DNA of 5,358 bases from an uncultured Pseudomonadota bacterium (GTDB lineage: Bacteria > Pseudomonadota > Gammaproteobacteria > Burkholderiales > Burkholderiaceae_C). The stretch's first letter is position 1; each line of letters starts with the position of its first letter. Positions 5,045 through 5,358 of this stretch are shown here, piece after piece. The stretch covers positions 1 to 5,358 of the forward strand of contig ONTY01000129.1 of the NCBI GenBank assembly GCA_900320815.1. Direction: 5' to 3'. Both the position numbers and the translations under genes were made by a program. The notes beneath the pieces were generated by a model. The model did no database searches and was not told where the DNA came from. It saw only the letters and a program-made list of their open reading frames with translations.

Positions 5045-5358
5045 TTACCCGTCTGCTGTAACAGCGGCGTCCGGAATATTGGCCACAGGCCAGCCCTGCA
5101 GATTCAGTTGCACCCAGTCCGCCAGCGCTTCAATCCAGTGCGGCGAATCGTTCAGGCACGCAATCAGGTGGAACTCTCCGCCGCCAGCTTTTTTGAATAA
5201 TTTTTGCCCCTCAATGCCGATTTCTTCCAGCGTCTCCAGGCAGTCCGCCACAAAACCCGGGCAAAACACATCCACCCGCCCGGCTCCCTCGCGCCCAAGG
5301 CGTTGCAACACCTCTTGCGTAGACGGCGTCAGCCAGCGCCCGTGCCCAAAGCGCGACT
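5045..5358 (-). CDS. hemH: Ferrochelatase, C-terminal fragment
   Basis: Ferrochelatase inserts ferrous iron into protoporphyrin IX, the last step of protoheme synthesis, in the cytoplasm or at the inner membrane. The visible 104 residues are the C-terminal third; the gene continues beyond the right edge. Family hallmarks are SRFGHGRWLTPSTQEVLQ at the cut edge, then VDVFCPGFVADCLETLEEIGIEG, which contains the conserved glutamate of the E-T-L-E-E motif (first Glu at 5234-5236) that lines the metal site, then GGGEFHLIACLNDSPHWIEALADWV. The final segment after WV is a variable tail ending at TAA (5047-5045, reverse strand). The gene converges with the ligase, leaving a 44-base gap (5001-5044) in which no obvious terminator hairpin with a T-run is seen. 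Confidence 0.93.
   Translation of the reverse strand, partial: SRFGHGRWLTPSTQEVLQRLGREGAGRVDVFCPGFVADCLETLEEIGIEGQKLFKKAGGGEFHLIACLNDSPHWIEALADWVQLNLQGWPVANIPDAAVTADG

Noticed and set aside
4904..5200. A 98-codon plus-strand frame running from the ligase end into hemH.
   Set aside because: It overlaps the conserved ligase OB domain and the conserved ferrochelatase C-terminus in other frames, and has no recognisable features.

Overview
The window is GC-rich coding DNA. It suggests a betaproteobacterium of the order Burkholderiales, possibly Comamonadaceae. This rests on the recognisable sequence style of PilU, PrmB, the periplasmic-type ATP-dependent DNA ligase and ferrochelatase; the family-level placement is inference.

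Positions 1-1608 (+) hold the 3' end of a multisubunit monovalent cation/proton antiporter operon of the Mrp (also Mnh or Pha) type: the C-terminus of subunit D (cut by the window edge), then complete subunits E, F and G. Each gene overlaps the next by a four-base ATGA, so the set is tightly coupled translationally. The products form one inner-membrane complex that exchanges Na+ or K+ for protons. Subunit G carries a long alanine/proline-rich tail beyond its membrane core.

Positions 1609-1870 are intergenic. They contain an extended -10 promoter candidate, a possible 31-codon hydrophobic reading frame of low confidence, and a GGAGA ribosome binding site for the next gene.

Positions 1871-3999 (+) hold pilU, a type IV pilus retraction-type ATPase, and prmB, the ribosomal protein L3 glutamine methyltransferase. 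They overlap by GTGA and are probably co-transcribed. No pilT lies immediately upstream of pilU; the antiporter operon is there instead.

Positions 4000-4139 are a short, locally AT-rich spacer with several nested inverted and direct repeats. This is the least explained stretch in the window.

Positions 4140-5000 (+) encode an exported, minimal ATP-dependent DNA ligase of the Lig E type. Its closeness to a type IV pilus motor ATPase is suggestive of a role in handling DNA outside the cytoplasm. Positions 5045-5358 (-) are the C-terminal third of ferrochelatase (hemH), convergent with the ligase and running off the right edge.

No RNA gene, insertion sequence, CRISPR array or phage gene was seen. 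Most of the window is ordinary chromosomal housekeeping; the spacer repeats and the pilU/ligase neighbourhood are the points worth a second look.
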